A DNA stretch of 64,000 nt from Nitrospira sp. (GCA_029194725.1 JARFXQ010000002.1:62001-126000); one strand, 5' to 3'. Numbered from the stretch's first letter, positions 40,347 through 49,950 are shown. Notes: generated by a model not told the origin, from the letters alone. A program made the numbers and translations.

Positions 40347-40454
40347 GCGGGACTCGTGTAGCGCTCATGTTCTCACCCTTGAGGAAATCTCAGCGGAATC
40401 TCGTTGTTGAGCGGTGCGCGTTCGCCTGGATTCGTGAATGACCAGTGTGCGCGA

Positions 40455-40826
40455 CTACAGGTCCACCCCGTGGAAGACCTCGGCACTCACCACCAGACCA
40501 TCCGGGCCAAAGGTGAGTTGCTCTGACACCCGCTTCCTTCGCCCATCGATCTCGGAGATGTAGACAATCGCCATCTCTTTCGTGGTGGGATCCCATAAGA
40601 CCCGATCGACTACGAAGTGCAGTGAGCCAATCTGCGCGACCGCCTTGCGCCAGTACTCGCGCAGCGCCTGCTTGCCAAGCACGATGCTGATGCCTGCGAC
40701 GATTCGTGCTGTCGGGCTGATGAACGAGACGTGCTCGTCAAAATGAGCCAGCACACGTTCGACGGCGAGCTCGTTCCATGCCGCAGTCCACTCTGCCGCA
40801 AATGCCAGCGCCTCTTCGCGTGTCAT
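40455..40826 (-). CDS. NTF2/SnoaL-like protein, probable integron cassette gene
   Basis: 123 residues with an NTF2-like cone fold signature: an N-terminal helix (EEALAFAAEWTAAWNELAVE), FDEHVSFISPTARI, a YWRKAVAQIGSLHF strand region and terminal beta strands. Members act as small enzymes or binding proteins; the substrate is unknown. It begins 18 bp after an attC-like site, the usual spacing for a cassette gene. No second attC is visible beyond its stop. Confidence 0.75.
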   Translation of the reverse strand: MTREEALAFAAEWTAAWNELAVERVLAHFDEHVSFISPTARIVAGISIVLGKQALREYWRKAVAQIGSLHFVVDRVLWDPTTKEMAIVYISEIDGRRKRVSEQLTFGPDGLVVSAEVFHGVDL

Positions 40827-40843
40827 ATCCGTCCCTCATGTTT

Positions 40844-40907
40844 GCCCAACGCAGCGCTCAGCGATGCACCTGCTTACGGTGCATCCGCGTTGAGCGGTTT
40901 GTTAGAC
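40844..40907. other. attC-like recombination site
   Basis: A 64-bp imperfect inverted repeat bounded by GCCCAAC (fits RYYYAAC) at 40844-40850 and GTTAGAC (fits GTTRRRY) at 40901-40907. Inner boxes are GCGCTCAGC and GCGTTGAGCG, and a central 8-bp stem (GATGCACC/GGTGCATC) is capped by 7 bases. The layout matches integron attC sites, where a folded strand is the recombination substrate. No integron integrase gene is in the window. Confidence 0.7.
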
Positions 40908-41063
40908 ACGTAATTTGGTGGTGCTTACACCGTGGCAACATGATTTGAGGATTCGCAGAGGCTGAAATGATGTGTCTCGCGACTCCGACGAGAGAGTAGA
41001 GAACCTCAGATGCGAGGCGGTCCGCAAGCCACGTACTGAGGCAAGGTTGCGGGAGATCGACCG

Positions 41064-41098
41064 GACCATGTCGGCCAGAGTGGTTGGCCGACATGGTC
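41064..41098 (-). terminator. Strong terminator-like hairpin after the OmpA-like gene
   Basis: GACCATGTCGGCCA (41064-41077) and TGGCCGACATGGTC (41085-41098) pair over all 14 bp around a 7-nt loop. It lies 13 bp past the gene stop in the minus-strand direction. Confidence 0.75.
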
Positions 41099-41110
41099 AT
41101 GAGTGCAGAA

Positions 41111-42550
41111 TCAGCGATTCGCGACCTTTTTAACCATTCCTCCATATGGAGTGGTGCTTCGACTATTGCTTGCGCCTTGCTCGTCCTTTTCACCGACCGC
41201 AGAGGCGATCGGCACGGGCGGCTGGGTCACGACAATCTCGACTCGCCGGTTTTTACTCCGGCCTTCTTCCGTGTCGTTAGTCGCAATAGGCTGCGAGTCC
41301 GCGTACCCGACCGTCCTAACTCGATCGGCGCTCACCCCACCCTTGATCAGAGCCTTACCGGCATGTTCGGCCCGCGCCCGAGAGAGCTCAGTGTTATCTT
41401 TATATGGTCGCCGAGTATCGTACTTGACCGGTGTGCTGTCGGTATGTCCGGCGACTTCGACGCTTTGAGGACGAAACTTGCGCAAGGCCCCGCCGATTCG
41501 CTTGACTAAAGAGGTTCCCGCCGGTGTCATGGTGGCTCGACCTTTCGGGAACAGTTCACCTGACGACAACGCAAGGGTTAACTTGTCTCCGCGCTGCTCC
41601 AACACCACGCTCCCCCGTTTGAGCTCATCCTGGAGCGCCGTCATCAACTTCTCGTTGACCTTGGTGAGGTCGATTGTGGCTCGTGCCGTCGTGACGGCTT
41701 GTCGAGGAACTGCATTCTTGTTGGAGGGATCCTGCTTGGCCAGCTTCGGTAAGCTCTTACCCAGGCTCGCGAGCAAGCGTTTTGCCTGTGACAGCTGAGC
41801 GTCTCGAGCAGCAATTTCCCTATCCAGGTTGGACTTGGCCAACTGATATTCTTGCTCTTTCGCCACCAGTTGCAGGTCAAGGTCCGCAATGCGTTGCATC
41901 GCTTCGTCGAGCTGATCGTTACTGGTCGCAAATTGTCGCTCGATGTCGTTGACTTGCTGCCTGGCCAGCTCTAGTCTGCTCTTTGTCCGGTTCAGCTCCT
42001 GCGACATTTCCTGGTGGGTGTCTCGTTGGGTGCAGAGCCCCGCCAGTTCCTGCTCCTTTTGGTTCAGCTGCGCTTCCAACGTTTCCGCGCGGGTCTTCTC
42101 GACATTCAACTGATTCGCCGCCGCTGCCGTTCTTTCTCGCAGTAGGGCCAACTCCTTCTCTTTGATAGTGAGCTGATCCAAGAGCTGCTCCAACCGCATT
42201 GCCTCTTTGTCTGCCTCTACTTTGTCTGCCTCTGAACGTTGGCCCTGCGGACCGTCTACAGTAATAGAAGTAGTAGGAGTGATAGGGGCGATTGAAGTAA
42301 CAGGACCGGCATCGTCACTGTCAACCTTATGGACGTACGAGCCGCCCTCGTTGTCCTGTTGGGCATACCGAACATCTGTCGGTCTCGCGAACCCGACGAG
42401 CATGGCCAAGGGGGAACTTTGACCATTGTCCGATCGCATGGCCGTCGGCTGGTTCTCGGCAAGAGACTGAGTGGCAGCAGCCAGACTCAATTCCTGTCCA
42501 TTCGCCGTGACGGTGAAGAGAAAGGCGAAGGCGATTAGCTTTGTAATCAT
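41111..42550 (-). CDS. OmpA-family protein with long coiled coil
   Basis: 479 residues. A signal peptide (about 1-19) is followed by a Ser/Thr-rich stretch, then a coiled coil of about 170 residues (110-280) rich in L, E, Q and K. The C-terminal OmpA-like peptidoglycan-binding domain (about 325-450) has VEVAGHTDSTPVKYD, ELSRARAEHAGKALI and GYADSQPIATNDTEEGRSKN-RRVEI. This architecture resembles cell-envelope tethering or motor-associated (MotB-like) proteins; with no N-terminal membrane helix beyond the signal, a periplasmic tether is likelier. Confidence 0.88.
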   Translation of the reverse strand: MITKLIAFAFLFTVTANGQELSLAAATQSLAENQPTAMRSDNGQSSPLAMLVGFARPTDVRYAQQDNEGGSYVHKVDSDDAGPVTSIAPITPTTSITVDGPQGQRSEADKVEADKEAMRLEQLLDQLTIKEKELALLRERTAAAANQLNVEKTRAETLEAQLNQKEQELAGLCTQRDTHQEMSQELNRTKSRLELARQQVNDIERQFATSNDQLDEAMQRIADLDLQLVAKEQEYQLAKSNLDREIAARDAQLSQAKRLLASLGKSLPKLAKQDPSNKNAVPRQAVTTARATIDLTKVNEKLMTALQDELKRGSVVLEQRGDKLTLALSSGELFPKGRATMTPAGTSLVKRIGGALRKFRPQSVEVAGHTDSTPVKYDTRRPYKDNTELSRARAEHAGKALIKGGVSADRVRTVGYADSQPIATNDTEEGRSKNRRVEIVVTQPPVPIASAVGEKDEQGASNSRSTTPYGGMVKKVANR

Positions 42551-42984
42551 GTCTCACCTCACGTAAGGATGATAAGTGGTGGAAACTCTACAATAGGTTC
42601 AAAAGATTCGAATTTTGAAAGTCCAGTGCTTGGGAAACACCCCTCAACCTGGCATTACAACACGGCCCCAACGAAAGAGAGGAAGACGCCCCCCCAAGCC
42701 CCTGGAGCTATAACTGCTGTGCCTTCTTGAAATTTGAGTGGTACTAGAATGTCCTACTGTGTCCTATACGCCGTCTGGCGAGACTTTGCAACTGTGGATT
42801 TTTGTTCGCGTCTCTTTCAGCCCAACGTCCAAGCGGTGGCGGAAATCGGTTCAATGGGTCAGGGACGTGACAGGGGCCAATACGCAAACGTAATGGTACG
42901 TACCAGAACAGACTACCCCACATCTAGTGGACTGGTCATGAAAAAGTGAAAACGATCTTCCCATGCGACTGATCCCTTTCTTAG
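42551..42984. other. 434-bp gap with no gene
   Basis: Probably contains the promoter of the OmpA-like gene near 42560-42640 and the 3' flank of the glycosylase gene. A C-rich patch lies near 42690-42705. No feature I can name. Confidence 0.4.
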
Positions 42985-43716
42985 TCATGTGGAAGACATG
43001 TGCGATTCCGACGAAGAGGCCATTCCATTACGCGATGACCCAATTTCTTTTCTAGCCCTCCGGAACACCGCGTGAAACATCGAACGAGTCAACCTTCCGG
43101 TAAATGTGTTCTGTTGGCTGGGGTGATAGGAACCAAGCAGTGTCACACCCCAGGATAAGCGACAGACGACACCATGGCCAAATTTGGGGGCAGGCGCAGG
43201 CATAGCACGCCCCTGAGTCCGACAGACCTTGAGGTAATGATCGAAGGCAATCTTTCCCAGAGCAATCACCACGCGGTGACTCTTCAGCAGACACACCTCC
43301 TCCTGCAAGAATCGACCGCAGCGTTCAAATTCATCCGGAGTAGGTTTGTTATCCGGCGGTGCGCATCGCACGGGAGCTCCGATGTAACAATCCGTCAACG
43401 ATAAGCCATCGTCCCTGTGTTGCGAGGCAGCCTGGTTGGCGAAACCATACCGATACAATGCGTCATACAGCCAATCGCCGCTTCGATCACCGGTGAAAAT
43501 GCGGCCCGTCCGATTCCCACCGTGTGCCGCAGGGGCGAGCCCAAGAATATAAAGCCGCGCTCTGGGATCTCCGAATCCGGGAACGGGCCGCCCCCAGTAG
43601 GTCCAATCGCGATATTGCTTCCGCTTTTGTTGTGCGATCGTCTGACGATAGACGACCAACCGGGGACAGGCCGTGCATTCGGTGATAGTCTTGTTCAGAA
43701 CCGTCAGGGCTCTCAT
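42985..43716 (-). CDS. Uracil-DNA glycosylase, family 5 (UDGb-like)
   Basis: Base-excision repair enzyme removing uracil and perhaps other deaminated bases. 243 residues from ATG 43716. Four cysteines fit an iron-sulfur cluster (C14 and C17 in CTACPRL, then one in APVRC and one in ERCGRF). The active-site motif GLAPAAHGGNRTGRIFTGD lacks the Asp/Asn of classical UDGs, as in family 5. GSYHPSQQNTFTGRLT is the second motif. The longer frame to 43821 is not needed. Confidence 0.88.
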   Translation of the reverse strand: MRALTVLNKTITECTACPRLVVYRQTIAQQKRKQYRDWTYWGRPVPGFGDPRARLYILGLAPAAHGGNRTGRIFTGDRSGDWLYDALYRYGFANQAASQHRDDGLSLTDCYIGAPVRCAPPDNKPTPDEFERCGRFLQEEVCLLKSHRVVIALGKIAFDHYLKVCRTQGRAMPAPAPKFGHGVVCRLSWGVTLLGSYHPSQQNTFTGRLTRSMFHAVFRRARKEIGSSRNGMASSSESHMSST

Positions 43717-43836
43717 AGAAGCGACAGTGTAACACGAGCAGGAACCCCATTCTGCTTGCCGGTGATTGAGTGAGCTGTTAGCATGATTTCGCCTCTGGTG
43801 ACGGCTCGCATTTGGACACAATAGAGGAGTTCGAGA

Positions 43837-44886
43837 ATGATCATCCGTGCTATGCAGTCCTTGTTTTCTTTGGCCGGAATCGGTCTCTTTATCCTGTCGT
43901 TGTGCTCTTCAGCCCTGGCCACGTCGGAAACAACGGACAATGAGGGCCAAAAATCAGATGCGGAGAAGGATTTACTCGTACCGGACCTCCTGGACTCGCA
44001 GCCCGAACCGGAAGACCGTCTCGTCATTTTGCCGGAGATCAAACGCGAGGGAGAGCGGTTCTTTCTGAGTTCATTCAAGCTGCCCGACAAGATCACATTT
44101 GCTGGGGTACCGGTTCCTCTGGATAATTGGCAGGTGAGAGAACGGGTCGAATACGAGTTCTATCAATTTTTGGAAGATGCAGGTGAAAGCATCATCCTCG
44201 CCAAGCGGACCGGACGTTGTTTCCCTCCTGCCGAAAAGCAGTTGGCCGATGCCGGTTTACCGGATGATCTCAAATATATGTTGCTGGTCGAGAGCAAGTG
44301 CATTTCAGCCGCCTACTCGAGAGCCAAGGCGTCCGGTCCATGGCAATTCATCCCTTCCACCGGACGCCGGTATCGACTGAAGAGCGACGCCGTCCGAGAT
44401 GAACGTCGAAATCTCGAAATGTCCACCGAAGCGGCCGTGAAGTACCTCAAGTACCTCAAGGATTTTCAGGACAACGATTGGTTCTTAGCCATGGCCTCCT
44501 ACAACGCCGGTGAGGAGCGAATCCGCAAGCTGCTCAAGGAGCAAAAAATTTCCGACTATTGGAAGATGCATGGCCCACGCGAAACTCTACGCTATGTTCC
44601 TCGTATCATCGCCGCTAAGGAAATCTACTCCCAACCGGAGAAGTATCTCGGGTTGACCAAGAAGGATCTCTACATGCCGCTTGAGATTGAAACCATCACA
44701 GTGAATATTAAGGAATCGCATCGCGCGATGACCTCGATCGCGGAAGAATTCGGCACGTACCTCCTCGAGCTCAAGATGCTGAATCCTGAGTTTAAGAAAG
44801 ATGTGCTCCCTCATGGCACCTATCAAATCCGCGTGCCCCGGCAGACCTGTCCTAGCCGCTGTTTCAAGCAGGAAAAGATGCCATAG
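43837..44886 (+). CDS. Lytic transglycosylase (MltD/SLT type)
   Basis: Cleaves peptidoglycan glycan strands. 349 residues with a signal peptide (about 1-27). The SLT domain follows with catalytic glutamate in MLLVESKCISAAYSR, then GPWQFIPSTGRRY and MASYNAGEERI. The C-terminal region (ITVNIKESHRAMTSIAEEFG to the end) resembles a degenerate LysM wall-binding repeat. It is followed after four bases by the glycerate kinase gene. Confidence 0.9.
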   Translation: MIIRAMQSLFSLAGIGLFILSLCSSALATSETTDNEGQKSDAEKDLLVPDLLDSQPEPEDRLVILPEIKREGERFFLSSFKLPDKITFAGVPVPLDNWQVRERVEYEFYQFLEDAGESIILAKRTGRCFPPAEKQLADAGLPDDLKYMLLVESKCISAAYSRAKASGPWQFIPSTGRRYRLKSDAVRDERRNLEMSTEAAVKYLKYLKDFQDNDWFLAMASYNAGEERIRKLLKEQKISDYWKMHGPRETLRYVPRIIAAKEIYSQPEKYLGLTKKDLYMPLEIETITVNIKESHRAMTSIAEEFGTYLLELKMLNPEFKKDVLPHGTYQIRVPRQTCPSRCFKQEKMP

Positions 44887-44890
44887 CGTC

Positions 44891-46228
44891 ATGCGGCTTC
44901 GCCTTCCCCCTTCTCCTGCGCGGCCGCTCCTCCAAAAGCTGATAACCGCAGGGCTGAGTACGGCCGATCCCTATCACGCCCTACTCAGGCATGTCACGCT
45001 GGATCGCCACTCCCTGCTTGTGGGACGTCACGCCTATGATCTCTCGCATGTCGGCCGTATTATCGCAGTCGGAGCCGGCAAGGCCTCGGCAAGGATGGCG
45101 CAGGCACTAGAGGCAGTTTTAGGGACAAGATTGGAAGATGGACTCGTCATCGTCAAGACAGGCCACACACTCGCCACCAAACGGATCACCGTGGTCGAAG
45201 CTGGTCATCCAATTCCAGATCGCGCGGGCCTTGAGGCCACTCAACAGCTTCTGGCACTCATCCAAGGCCTTGCCCCTCGCGATCTGTTGTTCGTTCTCTT
45301 GTCAGGAGGTGCATCGAGCCTGCTCCCGGCTCCAGTCCACGGTGTAACGCTCACCGACAAGCAACGCACGACGCGCCTGCTGCTCCGCAGCGGTGCAACA
45401 ATCAATGAGATCAACGTCGTGAGAAAACATCTGTCACTGGTCAAAGGTGGCGGGTTGGCCCTGTCCACCCGGGCGAAGGTTGTCACGCTCTTGCTCTCAG
45501 ACGTCATCGGCGATGATCTCGGTTCTATCGGCTCAGGACCGACAGCAGGCGATGCCTCGACATTTGCAGACGCAGTGGAAGTGCTGCAACGGTATAGATG
45601 CTGGTATGCCGTGCCTGCTGCCGTACGCCGCTACCTGCGCCGCGGGCAAGAAGGAGATGCGCCGGAGACCTTGAAGCCTGGTTCACGACGGCTGCGCTCC
45701 GTGCTGCATCACATCATCGGCAACAACCGGATGATGCTGGAAGCTGTCGCGCACGCCGCACAACAGGCAGGCCTCCACACCAAGATTGTCTCTCACCCTG
45801 TCGTGGGAGAAGCGCGCGCGGCAGCGAAGCAGCTGACGGATCTTGCCAAGAAGATTACAGAAGGGTCTGGTAGCTTAAAGCGCCCCTGTTGCGTGGTAGC
45901 GGGAGGCGAGACCACGGTGACCGTCACGGGTCATGGAAAGGGTGGACGTGCCCAGGAATTCGCGGCTTCAGCCGCATTCGAAATCGCCGGCCTTCCTAGC
46001 ACATGGGTTGTGGCACTGGGCACCGACGGAACCGACGGACCCACCGACGCAGCCGGAGCAATTGTCAGTGGAAGCACCGTCGCGCGAGCGAAGAAGCTCG
46101 GCATTGATCTCCGCTCATCCTTGAATCGACACAATACCTATCCTGCCTTGAAAACTCTCGGATGTCATATCCATACCGGTCCTACTGGAACAAATGTCAA
46201 CGACCTTTACCTCGTCCTCTTGCTCTAG
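44891..46228 (+). CDS. Glycerate 2-kinase (MOFRL family)
   Basis: Phosphorylates glycerate in photorespiration-like or glyoxylate-linked salvage. 445 residues from ATG 44891. The N-terminal domain has VGRIIAVGAGKASARMAQAL, HPIPDRAG and LSGGASSLLPAP. The MOFRL C-terminal part has VVAGGETTVTVTGHGKGGRA and LGTDGTDGPTDAAGAIV. Closest to GckA/TtuD proteins; the start is chosen just after the upstream stop. Confidence 0.92.
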   Translation: MRLRLPPSPARPLLQKLITAGLSTADPYHALLRHVTLDRHSLLVGRHAYDLSHVGRIIAVGAGKASARMAQALEAVLGTRLEDGLVIVKTGHTLATKRITVVEAGHPIPDRAGLEATQQLLALIQGLAPRDLLFVLLSGGASSLLPAPVHGVTLTDKQRTTRLLLRSGATINEINVVRKHLSLVKGGGLALSTRAKVVTLLLSDVIGDDLGSIGSGPTAGDASTFADAVEVLQRYRCWYAVPAAVRRYLRRGQEGDAPETLKPGSRRLRSVLHHIIGNNRMMLEAVAHAAQQAGLHTKIVSHPVVGEARAAAKQLTDLAKKITEGSGSLKRPCCVVAGGETTVTVTGHGKGGRAQEFAASAAFEIAGLPSTWVVALGTDGTDGPTDAAGAIVSGSTVARAKKLGIDLRSSLNRHNTYPALKTLGCHIHTGPTGTNVNDLYLVLLL

Positions 46229-46276
46229 CTACTATGCCGACTTACGATCCGTCCCCTTATCCTTCCACTGTCTCAG

Positions 46277-46666
46277 TGCAGCGATATCGATCTCACAGGA
46301 GGAAAGGCCGTCGGGCTCGCACAGCTCATGGCGGCCGGCTTCTCTGTTCCCCAAGGGCTCTGCATCACGACCGAGACGTACCTACAGTGTCCGCTTGCGC
46401 CAGGGCTTATTGATGAAGAGGAGGGGAATAAGGCCTGCACACTCTCTGCAGACGACCGGGCGTCAGCGCTGGGCGACTGCAGAAATCGCATCAGACGCGT
46501 AGAAACCTACCAACCCTCCTGTAAAGCTGAAGGCAGAGATATCTTGTCAGGTACGCCAGTCGCAGCGCATCACGATTGGCGCCACGTCAGGGACCATTTG
46601 TATCGAGCCGTCTCCCCAACAGGAAGGCAGATAGAGCTGATCGATCGGGGCCTTCTGCTTCCTTGA
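46277..46666 (+). pseudogene. Fragment of a PEP/pyruvate-binding (PPDK/PpsA) N-terminus
   Basis: The frame reads DIDLTGGKAVGLAQLMAAGF then SVPQGLCITTETY, a signature of the ATP-binding N-terminus of pyruvate phosphate dikinase and PEP synthase. Homology then fades, and the frame ends at 46666 after sequence I do not recognise. The catalytic phosphohistidine and PEP domains are absent. It sits between glycerate kinase and rmuC and may be a decayed partner of glycerate metabolism. Confidence 0.6.
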
Positions 46667-46761
46667 CCTTTCTCAATCCATTGCGTACTCTCCAGAAAAT
46701 TATCGCGCTTTAACGCTACATATAGGAGTTTGTGCTTCGATACTTGCGATAGAGGTCAAGC

Positions 46762-48120
46762 ATGCCCGACACAGTTATTCTTGCCATAAGCTTCGTGGGA
46801 GGACTAGTCCTAGGCGGTCTGCTGACTGGTCTGTGGATTACCGGTCGCCTGCGGACTCAGGCTCAACGAGCCGAGGCAACCGTGGACGAACTGCGAAAGG
46901 AACTCGAACGGGAACGAGAGACCCTCGTGTCGTTACGCCAAGCCTGGGCCGTGGCTCAACAGGCCCGAGTGACGGCGGAAACTCGGATGGAAGATACAGC
47001 TCGACAACTTCTGGAGCAGAAGGCCCTCATCGATCACACGCGTAAGGAACTCATCGGATCGTTCCAAGCTCTTTCCGGCGAGGCATTGAAGCAGAATAAC
47101 GAAGCATTCTTGAAGCTCGCCGCTGTGTCGTTTGAAACCTTGCATGTCAAAGCGGACGGTGACTTGCTGCAGCGGCAACAGGCGATCGATGCCTTGGTAC
47201 GCCCGCTCCAGGAATCGTTGCAACGCTATGCTGAGCAAGTAGGTTTGTTGGAACAATCTCGCCAGTCGGCCTACGGTGGATTGGATCAACATCTACGATC
47301 GTTAGCGGAATCGCAACACCGACTGCAGCAGGAGACAGGCAACCTCGTGAAAGCCTTGCGGGCTCCGACCGTGAGAGGCCAGTGGGGCGAATTGACCTTG
47401 AAGCGAGTGGCTGAACTCGCTGGTATGGTGGACCATTGCGATTTCGTCGAACAGCCCTCTGTGACCGGCGACGATGGTCGTTTCCGCCCAGATATGGTCG
47501 TCCAGTTGCCAGGAGGGCGCCAAATTATCGTTGACGCGAAGACTGCGCTCTCGGCCTACCTCGATGCCCATGAAGCCCAAAACGAGACCCAACAAGCGGA
47601 GGCGTTGCGTCGCCATGCTGCTCAGGTCAAATGTCGCATGGACGAACTGTCTCTGAAAGCCTACTGGACTCAATTCGACCGTGCACCGGAGTTTGTCGTG
47701 TTGTTTCTCCCAGGGGAGCAGTTCCTCGGAGCGGCGCTGGATCAAAACCCCCGTCTGATTGAAGAGGGGTTTGCAAACGGGATCGTGTTGGCGACCCCTG
47801 CCACGCTCATTGCGCTGCTCCGCGCGGTTGCCTATGGATGGCGCCAAGAGCGCATGACCGCCCATGCGGAAGAAGCAGGTCGATTGGGCAAGGAACTGTA
47901 TGAACGCATGGCGATACTGGCCGAACATATGAACGATGTCGGCGAGGCCCTCGGCAAAAGCGTGTCTGCTTACAACCGGGCCGTTGGTTCTCTTGAGACA
48001 CGCATTCTGCCAGCAGCAAGGCGCTTCAAAGAACTAGGGGTATCATCCGATCGCAACATCCCGGTGTTGGGTCCGGCGGAAGTGGTTCCACGCAGGACCT
48101 TGCCGTTTGATATCGAATGA
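46762..48120 (+). CDS. rmuC: DNA recombination protein RmuC
   Basis: Limits inversion and rearrangement at DNA repeats. 452 residues: an N-terminal membrane helix (ILAISFVGGLVLGGLLTGLW), a coiled coil (about 30-110), and the RmuC core with GQWGELTLKRVAELAGM, PDMVVQLPGGRQIIVDAKTAL and FLPGEQFLGAAL. The C-terminus has the ETRILPAARRFKELGV element. Its stop is 11 bp before the next gene. Confidence 0.95.
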   Translation: MPDTVILAISFVGGLVLGGLLTGLWITGRLRTQAQRAEATVDELRKELERERETLVSLRQAWAVAQQARVTAETRMEDTARQLLEQKALIDHTRKELIGSFQALSGEALKQNNEAFLKLAAVSFETLHVKADGDLLQRQQAIDALVRPLQESLQRYAEQVGLLEQSRQSAYGGLDQHLRSLAESQHRLQQETGNLVKALRAPTVRGQWGELTLKRVAELAGMVDHCDFVEQPSVTGDDGRFRPDMVVQLPGGRQIIVDAKTALSAYLDAHEAQNETQQAEALRRHAAQVKCRMDELSLKAYWTQFDRAPEFVVLFLPGEQFLGAALDQNPRLIEEGFANGIVLATPATLIALLRAVAYGWRQERMTAHAEEAGRLGKELYERMAILAEHMNDVGEALGKSVSAYNRAVGSLETRILPAARRFKELGVSSDRNIPVLGPAEVVPRRTLPFDIE

Positions 48121-48130
48121 AGGAGCAGGC

Positions 48131-48565
48131 ATGACAGACGAACAAGCCATGGTCGAAGCATTTCACAGCAAGTTCGAGATTTTGGCACAGACAGCGCCGA
48201 CGGATTTGAACGAAGAAACGAAACAACTCCGCGTTCGGCTCATTCAGGAGGAGTTTGATGAATTGAAAGAGGCCATGGCCGCGGGAAATCTCGCCGCGGT
48301 GGCCAAAGAAATGGCGGATCTCCTGTATGTGACTTATGGAACCGCAGTGTCCTACGGGATCGATATGGAACCGGTGTTTCGGGAAGTGCATCGGTCGAAT
48401 CTGAGCAAAGTCGGTGGCTATAAGCGGGCCGATGGGAAATGGGTGAAGCCGCCGACGTACTCGCCGGCCGATATCGAATCGATTATGGAGGTACAGCGGG
48501 AGCAACTGTTTGCGGAGCGGCTACCTAGGCATGATGCCCCCGTCGGTATGCCTCAGAGTTCATGA
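48131..48565 (+). CDS. MazG-like nucleotide pyrophosphohydrolase family protein
   Basis: 144 residues. Helical EExxE-type metal-binding motif is visible in RLIQEEFDELKEAMA, with a later EMADLLYVTYGTA (E..D). This is the pattern of the MazG/HisE-like all-alpha NTP pyrophosphatase superfamily, which hydrolyses non-canonical or excess nucleotides. The ATG at 48131 has an AAGGAG site; 48107 lies inside rmuC. Its stop overlaps the PilZ gene start by four bases. Confidence 0.8.
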   Translation: MTDEQAMVEAFHSKFEILAQTAPTDLNEETKQLRVRLIQEEFDELKEAMAAGNLAAVAKEMADLLYVTYGTAVSYGIDMEPVFREVHRSNLSKVGGYKRADGKWVKPPTYSPADIESIMEVQREQLFAERLPRHDAPVGMPQSS

Positions 48566-49074
48566 GAGAGCCATACTGCCCAAGTTGCGGAACACCCTTC
48601 GTCCGAGTCGTCTATGACGAGGGAACCATGGAGCGGCTCCTGAATCGCTTCAGGATATTTTCATTCCGGTGCCAACTCTGCACCACACGCTTCCGTGCCC
48701 ATCGGAATCAGGTCCCAGGCCGAACTTCGGTCGCGGATCGCCGGCAATACAAACGATTGCCGGTGTCGTTCCGGGCCAACCTTCTCGCAGAGAGTGCCGC
48801 ACGGAATGATCACCGTGTCACGGACATCTCCATGGGGGGTTGCACGCTCGAGACGACGGCGACTTTGCCTCAAGGAACCTGTATCGGGCTGGTCATCAAA
48901 CCGGCTTCAGACGAAGAACCCATTAAGATCGGGACCGCCATGGTCTGTTCTTCACGACCAGAATCGATGGGCATCCGGTTCCTCGAAATGGTGGCGGATG
49001 ACAAGAACCGCCTCAGTCAGGTTATCCTCAGCTTGCTGGTAGGCCAAAGCCTCCACTCGAACCTCCTCTCCTGA
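48562..49074 (+). CDS. Zinc-ribbon PilZ-domain protein
   Basis: 170 residues. An N-terminal zinc ribbon (CPSCGTPF and CQLC) is followed by a PilZ domain with RRQYKRLPVSFRANL and VTDISMGGCTLET, the RxxxR and D/NxSxxG c-di-GMP-binding motifs (here D-I-S-x-G-G). It probably responds to c-di-GMP; the effector is unknown. It is coupled to the MazG-like gene by ATGA. Confidence 0.85.
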   Translation: MREPYCPSCGTPFVRVVYDEGTMERLLNRFRIFSFRCQLCTTRFRAHRNQVPGRTSVADRRQYKRLPVSFRANLLAESAARNDHRVTDISMGGCTLETTATLPQGTCIGLVIKPASDEEPIKIGTAMVCSSRPESMGIRFLEMVADDKNRLSQVILSLLVGQSLHSNLLS

Positions 49075-49089
49075 GGTCACCTCACCGCA

Positions 49090-49950
49090 TTAAGAAGACC
49101 GCCGTGGTGGAGCGGCCAGAAGATTATCGATAAGCCGAACGGATTCTATCCGCACCGCGCCAAGCAGCACAACTCGTGATGTCACGGCGGAAAGCGGCTC
49201 CAAGGTATCGGGACCGCAGACTGACAGATAGTCGATCGTAAGAGCCGGTTCGCCTCGGATGGTTTGAATCATCGTCTTTTGAATCGACGCCCCATCCGAC
49301 ACCCCTCTCCTAATTGCCTCGGCTCCTGCTTGCAGGCCCCTATACAGCGTGACGGCACGAATTCGGTCATCAGACGACAGGTAGATATTCCGTGAGCTCA
49401 TGGCTAGTCCGTCCGCTTCACGCACCGTGGGATGCACAACAATCTCCACGCCTAGGTTCAAGTCCTTCACCAACTGCCGGACCAGTACCGACTGCTGGAA
49501 GTCCTTCTGTCCAAAGAGCGCGAGCTGAGGACGGACAATTCCGAAGAGCTTCGTCACGACGGTTGCGACACCAGAAAAATGATGTGGCCGCACCTCCCCT
49601 TCCCACCTGCGTGCAATTGCCGGAAGTGTCACCATGGTTTGAAATCCGCTCGGGTACATCGCCTCTACGGTCGGCTCAAAACAGATGTCGACACCCTCCT
49701 TTTTGCACAAGGCTCGATCCTGCGAGATAGTGCGTGGGTACTTGGCTAGATCTTCCTGAGGCCCGAACTGCTTGGGGTTCACGAAAATGCTGGCGACCAG
49801 CGCATCGCATCGCAACCGCGCCGCCCGTATCAGCGCCCGATGCCCCTCATGGAGCGCCCCCATTGTCGGAACCAGCCCAATCTTCACGCCTTCGCGCCTG
49901 AGTTGCTCACTCCAGGCCGTCATGGCACGAGGTGAACGAATGATCTTCAT
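49090..49950 (-). CDS. panC: Pantothenate synthetase
   Basis: Joins pantoate and beta-alanine for coenzyme A. 286 residues with VPTMGALHEGHRALI (nucleotidylyl-transferase HxGH), FVNPKQFGPQEDLAKYPR and SSRNIYLSS. It overlaps folK by four bases and is last of the dapL-folK-panC run. Confidence 0.96.
   Translation of the reverse strand: MKIIRSPRAMTAWSEQLRREGVKIGLVPTMGALHEGHRALIRAARLRCDALVASIFVNPKQFGPQEDLAKYPRTISQDRALCKKEGVDICFEPTVEAMYPSGFQTMVTLPAIARRWEGEVRPHHFSGVATVVTKLFGIVRPQLALFGQKDFQQSVLVRQLVKDLNLGVEIVVHPTVREADGLAMSSRNIYLSSDDRIRAVTLYRGLQAGAEAIRRGVSDGASIQKTMIQTIRGEPALTIDYLSVCGPDTLEPLSAVTSRVVLLGAVRIESVRLIDNLLAAPPRRSS

Noticed and set aside
40390..40454. A second attC after the NTF2-like gene
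   Set aside because: Only a GCTCAAC-like half box is present and no GTTRRRY partner follows at a plausible distance.
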